Of a stretch of DNA of 8,391 bases, positions 6,447 through 8,391 are shown piece by piece (the first letter of the stretch is position 1; the number at the start of each line of letters is the position of its first letter). Where the stretch lies: the NCBI GenBank assembly GCA_030728235.1, contig JANRAA010000050.1, positions 1 to 8,391 of the forward strand, given 5' to 3'. The translations under genes were made by a program, and so were the position numbers. Below the pieces are notes generated by a model. The model had not been told where the DNA came from, made no database searches, and was given only the letters and a program-made list of their open reading frames with translations. This stretch comes from Flavobacteriales bacterium. GTDB taxonomy: Bacteria > Bacteroidota > Bacteroidia > Flavobacteriales_D > Sanyastnellaceae.

Positions 6447-7475
6447 TCACTTTTGAGGAATAATAAGTTTACATACAACTTCGTCACGCTCTTCAAAGAT
6501 TTCGAAACTCGCGAAATCTTGGTAGATTAGTTCAAGGCGTTTGTGCGTGTTTTGTAGCCCCGTTCCAACGTCTTCACGTTGTTCTATCTTTCCTGTATTT
6601 CGGATTTCAATTTCCAATTTATCGTTCAAACGGGTGCTCAATTGCAGGATCCCACCACCGCGCGTGGCAGCAACCCCGTGTTTTATTCCGTTTTCAACCA
6701 ATGTCTGAATCATTAGCGGCGGCACCGTGCATTCGAGGGTGTCGGCAGCGACATCAATTTTCAACTCCAGTCTTTCTTCAAAGCGAATTTGCTCCATTTC
6801 GAGATATTTCTGCACCAGATCGAGCTCTTCACGCAGCGGGATAAGCGATTGCTTTCCCAGCAGCAAACTATTTCTGAGCACCGAGGAGAGAATTGTAACG
6901 GCTTCTTTAGCGCGCAAAGGGTCTTCATCAATAAGTGCGCGAATGCTATTGAGGGAGTTGAACATGAAATGCGGACGAAGCTGGCTGCGCAGGTTGTTAA
7001 GTTCTACTTCAACATTGGCTGCCCGCAGCTCCAAGTTTCGAATTTCTGATTTTTGGAGGTTTTCGAAATAGTGGAAGGCGAAGTAAAAGACAACCCACAC
7101 GACGAACAGCACACTGAAATTCAAGACATATACCCACAATGCTGGCTTCGAGAAGTCGATGATTTTTTCACCATGATCGAAGATTATATCATGCAAACCG
7201 CCATAGGTGAAGGCGAAAATCAAACTCATGGCAATGGCAGCGGGTAAAACAAGAAGCAGCTGTTTCCAAATTGGGGCATTCACAAATCCACTGGCGCGAA
7301 TTAATCCGCGGAAGATGTGAGAAATAACAATTCCGAGAATGATCATGATGGCCGAAGAGGCAGGTATTTCCCACACCAAACGGCCTTGCAGCGCGACATT
7401 CAAAATGTTGCCAGCACCAAATACACCCCAGCCTGTTATCTGACAAATCCAATAAATGCGCTCTCGTCGACTCAT
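6447..7475 (-). CDS. LytS-type sensor histidine kinase (His_kinase family)
   Basis: From the ATG at 7475 the product has 342 residues and begins M-S-R-R-E-R-I-Y-W-I-C-Q-I-T-G-W, typical of Bacteroidota LytS-like kinases. Four membrane segments are likely at about 9-28, 41-58, 71-90 and 112-136, with no large extracytoplasmic domain, so the signal is probably sensed within or at the membrane. A short coiled-coil linker (about 137-165) leads to the phosphoacceptor H169 in R-P-H-F-M-F-N-S-L-N. The ATPase part has the N-box-like V-E-N-G-I-K-H-G (N262), N293-T-G and G-T-G-L-Q-N-T-H-K-R-L (304-314). The frame stays open up to an ATG at 7592, but those 39 extra residues look non-coding and would reach into the acpH promoter area. 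Its partner is the LytTR regulator immediately downstream. Confidence 0.93.
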   Translation of the reverse strand: MSRRERIYWICQITGWGVFGAGNILNVALQGRLVWEIPASSAIMIILGIVISHIFRGLIRASGFVNAPIWKQLLLVLPAAIAMSLIFAFTYGGLHDIIFDHGEKIIDFSKPALWVYVLNFSVLFVVWVVFYFAFHYFENLQKSEIRNLELRAANVEVELNNLRSQLRPHFMFNSLNSIRALIDEDPLRAKEAVTILSSVLRNSLLLGKQSLIPLREELDLVQKYLEMEQIRFEERLELKIDVAADTLECTVPPLMIQTLVENGIKHGVAATRGGGILQLSTRLNDKLEIEIRNTGKIEQREDVGTGLQNTHKRLELIYQDFASFEIFEERDEVVCKLIIPQK

Positions 7476-7546
7476 GAAAACGAAGTTAATGCTTCGGTTC
7501 TGAAAAATGCTTGAATTTCCATCAATGGATAATCGGCGTGTTCGAT

Positions 7547-7577
7547 GGTGGGTTGAATGCCCGGGAATCAACACACC
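7547..7577. promoter_or_regulatory. Imperfect dyad in the lytS-type kinase / acpH divergent region
   Basis: GGTGGGTTGA (7547-7556) and TCAACACACC (7568-7577) pair at 9 of 10 positions around an 11-nt centre that itself contains the palindrome CCCGGG (7560-7565). It lies in the 128-bp gap between two divergent genes, 27 bp before the acpH start, a natural place for an operator. No T-run follows on either strand, so it does not look like a terminator. A dyad of this quality could also arise by chance. Confidence 0.3.
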
Positions 7578-7591
7578 TAAATTGTAAACCA

Positions 7592-7599
7592 TATCTTTG
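7592..7599 (+). promoter_or_regulatory. Candidate -7 box for acpH
   Basis: TATCTTTG is an exact TAnnTTTG match, ending only 4 bp before the GTG start at 7604. Used as a promoter it would start transcription at about 7602-7604 and give a leaderless mRNA. No TTG -33 element is visible at 17-23 bp upstream, so the match may be fortuitous. Confidence 0.3.
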
Positions 7600-7603
7600 A
7601 GAA

Positions 7604-8197
7604 GTGAATTACCTGGCGCATTGCTTTCTGAGCGGAGATAATCCGCTGATTCTTACTGGAAACTTCCTTGGAGATTTCGTGAAAGGACATGATTATGACG
7701 CCTATGAAACGGGAATTCGAAATGGGATACTCCTGCATCGGTTCATCGATAGTTTTACAGACGAGCATCCGATAACAAGCGAAGTGAGAGCGCTGGTTCG
7801 TCCGATTTGCGGACATTATTCTGGCGTTGCTGTCGATATGTTATACGATTACGCCTTGGCAAAAATGTGGAATCACTTTTCAGAAGTCCCCCTCGAAATT
7901 TTCGCTCAAAACGTATTTCAGACCCTTCATATCCACGCAGATCCGATCTCTGTTGAAGCCTCACACCTGCTTTATTACATGGAAAGAGACAATTGGTTTG
8001 TCGCGTATACGCAGATTTCAGGCTTGTTAAGAGCCATGAATGGGATGGAAAAAAGAATAGGCAGAAAGACAGGTTTACCCCAGTCAGTTGATTGGTTGGT
8101 CGAGAATGAGATGCAACTCGTCGAATTGTTTATGGTGTTTTTTCCAGAGATTCTGAGCAGTTGTCAGTCTAAAATTCATAACTTCGCCCCCGCCTAA
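7604..8197 (+). CDS. acpH: Acyl carrier protein phosphodiesterase (AcpH family)
   Basis: The 197-residue product is close to the length of E. coli AcpH (about 193) and shows its N-terminal signature: M-N-Y-L-A-H, G-N-F-L-G-D-F-V-K-G (19-28), G-I-L-L-H-R-F-I-D-S-F-T-D-E-H-P (41-56) and H-Y-S-G-V-A-V-D-M-L-Y-D (71-82). The conserved D24, H45, D49, H55, H71 and D78 are candidate metal or catalytic residues of its HD-like helical fold. The family hydrolyses the phosphodiester of holo-ACP, releasing 4'-phosphopantetheine and apo-ACP, in the cytosol. GTG at 7604 is chosen because it yields the family's M-N-Y-L-A-H start; no in-frame ATG precedes it. The gene is divergent from the lytS-type kinase and appears monocistronic. 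I see no clear terminator in the 88 bp after it. Confidence 0.9.
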   Translation: MNYLAHCFLSGDNPLILTGNFLGDFVKGHDYDAYETGIRNGILLHRFIDSFTDEHPITSEVRALVRPICGHYSGVAVDMLYDYALAKMWNHFSEVPLEIFAQNVFQTLHIHADPISVEASHLLYYMERDNWFVAYTQISGLLRAMNGMEKRIGRKTGLPQSVDWLVENEMQLVELFMVFFPEILSSCQSKIHNFAPA

Positions 8198-8285
8198 GGG
8201 TGATAATTCAGTAGTTGTGTTTTTTTACCTAACGGTCAATTACTATATTTACCCAACTACCGAGACCAAAAAGTTATACAAGAAG

Positions 8286-8391
8286 ATGAGGTTAATGGGT
8301 GTGGTACTCCTCGCATTGCTAGGTTTTGCTTTCAAAGCGAACGCCGGGACAATAGTGCTAGAAGGAAAGTACCAACAGAAAAATGTATACG
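8286..8391 (+). CDS. Secreted protein, N-terminal part (runs off right edge)
   Basis: An ATG at 8286 opens 35 codons that continue past the window. The first 20 residues make a Sec signal peptide (R at 2, hydrophobic 5-16, cleavage after A-N-A), followed by G-T-I-V-L-E-G-K-Y-Q-Q-K-N-V-Y. No lipobox Cys is present, so a soluble periplasmic or secreted product is expected. From memory, similar T-I-V-L-E-G-x-Y-x-x-K-N openings occur in uncharacterised secreted Flavobacteriales proteins, but this fragment is too short to assign. The 88-bp gap upstream holds an imperfect -7 box TATATTTA (8244-8251) and no Shine-Dalgarno sequence. Whether the protein has a T9SS tail lies outside the window. Confidence 0.65.
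   Translation, partial: MRLMGVVLLALLGFAFKANAGTIVLEGKYQQKNVY

Noticed and set aside
7476..7592. 39-residue N-terminal extension of the LytS-type kinase
   Set aside because: It is polar and His/Arg-rich, unlike the family N-terminus, and would run through the dyad and into the acpH promoter area.
8211..8260. Inverted repeat GTAGTTG / CAACTAC before the last gene
   Set aside because: Seven-base arms with a 36-nt loop are expected many times by chance in a window this size.
1..8391. Search for CRISPR arrays, tRNAs, insertion sequences, toxin-antitoxin pairs or defence islands
   Set aside because: No regularly spaced repeats, cloverleaf patterns, transposase motifs or small paired ORFs were seen by eye.

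Overview
The window looks like a chromosomal segment from a member of the Bacteroidota, probably Flavobacteriales-like. Three things point there: a secreted protein with a C-terminal type IX secretion (Por/T9SS) sorting domain; promoter-like TAnnTTTG boxes with no obvious Shine-Dalgarno sequences; and an RprX/RprY-style kinase-regulator pair plus a LytS/LytTR pair, both common in that phylum. I see no insertion sequence, tRNA, rRNA, CRISPR array or phage gene.

Layout from left to right. Positions 1-279 (minus) hold the N-terminal part of an outer-membrane-type lipoprotein that runs off the left edge. A 251-bp divergent intergenic region follows. Positions 531-2543 (plus) encode a 670-residue secreted protein with a LamG-like N-terminus, an Ig/CARDB-like middle, an Omp28-type thioredoxin-like domain with a C-P-W-C motif, and a T9SS tail. 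A strong bidirectional hairpin terminator (2566-2589) separates it from a minus-strand operon: a membrane histidine kinase (3303-4577) translationally coupled by ATGA to an OmpR-family response regulator (2608-3306). Divergent from the kinase, 58 bp away, is a plus-strand lipoprotein of unknown function (4636-5727). Its stop codon overlaps, tail to tail, the stop codon of a second minus-strand two-component operon: a LytS-type kinase (6447-7475) followed by a LytTR response regulator (5722-6441). Divergent from that operon is an acyl carrier protein phosphodiesterase (7604-8197). The right edge cuts a second secreted protein (8286-8391, N-terminus only).

How the genes may work together. Two complete signalling operons flank one orphan surface lipoprotein. 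The lipoprotein shares a short divergent control region with one kinase and overlaps the 3' end of the other operon's regulator, so transcriptional cross-talk is plausible but unproven. The rest is envelope and secreted cargo plus one cofactor-recycling enzyme. Three genes (279, 4636, 7604) appear to start with TTG or GTG rather than ATG. I did not find convincing evidence of a wholly new defence or mobile system. The least explained items are the two-domain lipoprotein between the kinases, the modular CPWC T9SS cargo protein, and the dyad between the LytS-type kinase and acpH.
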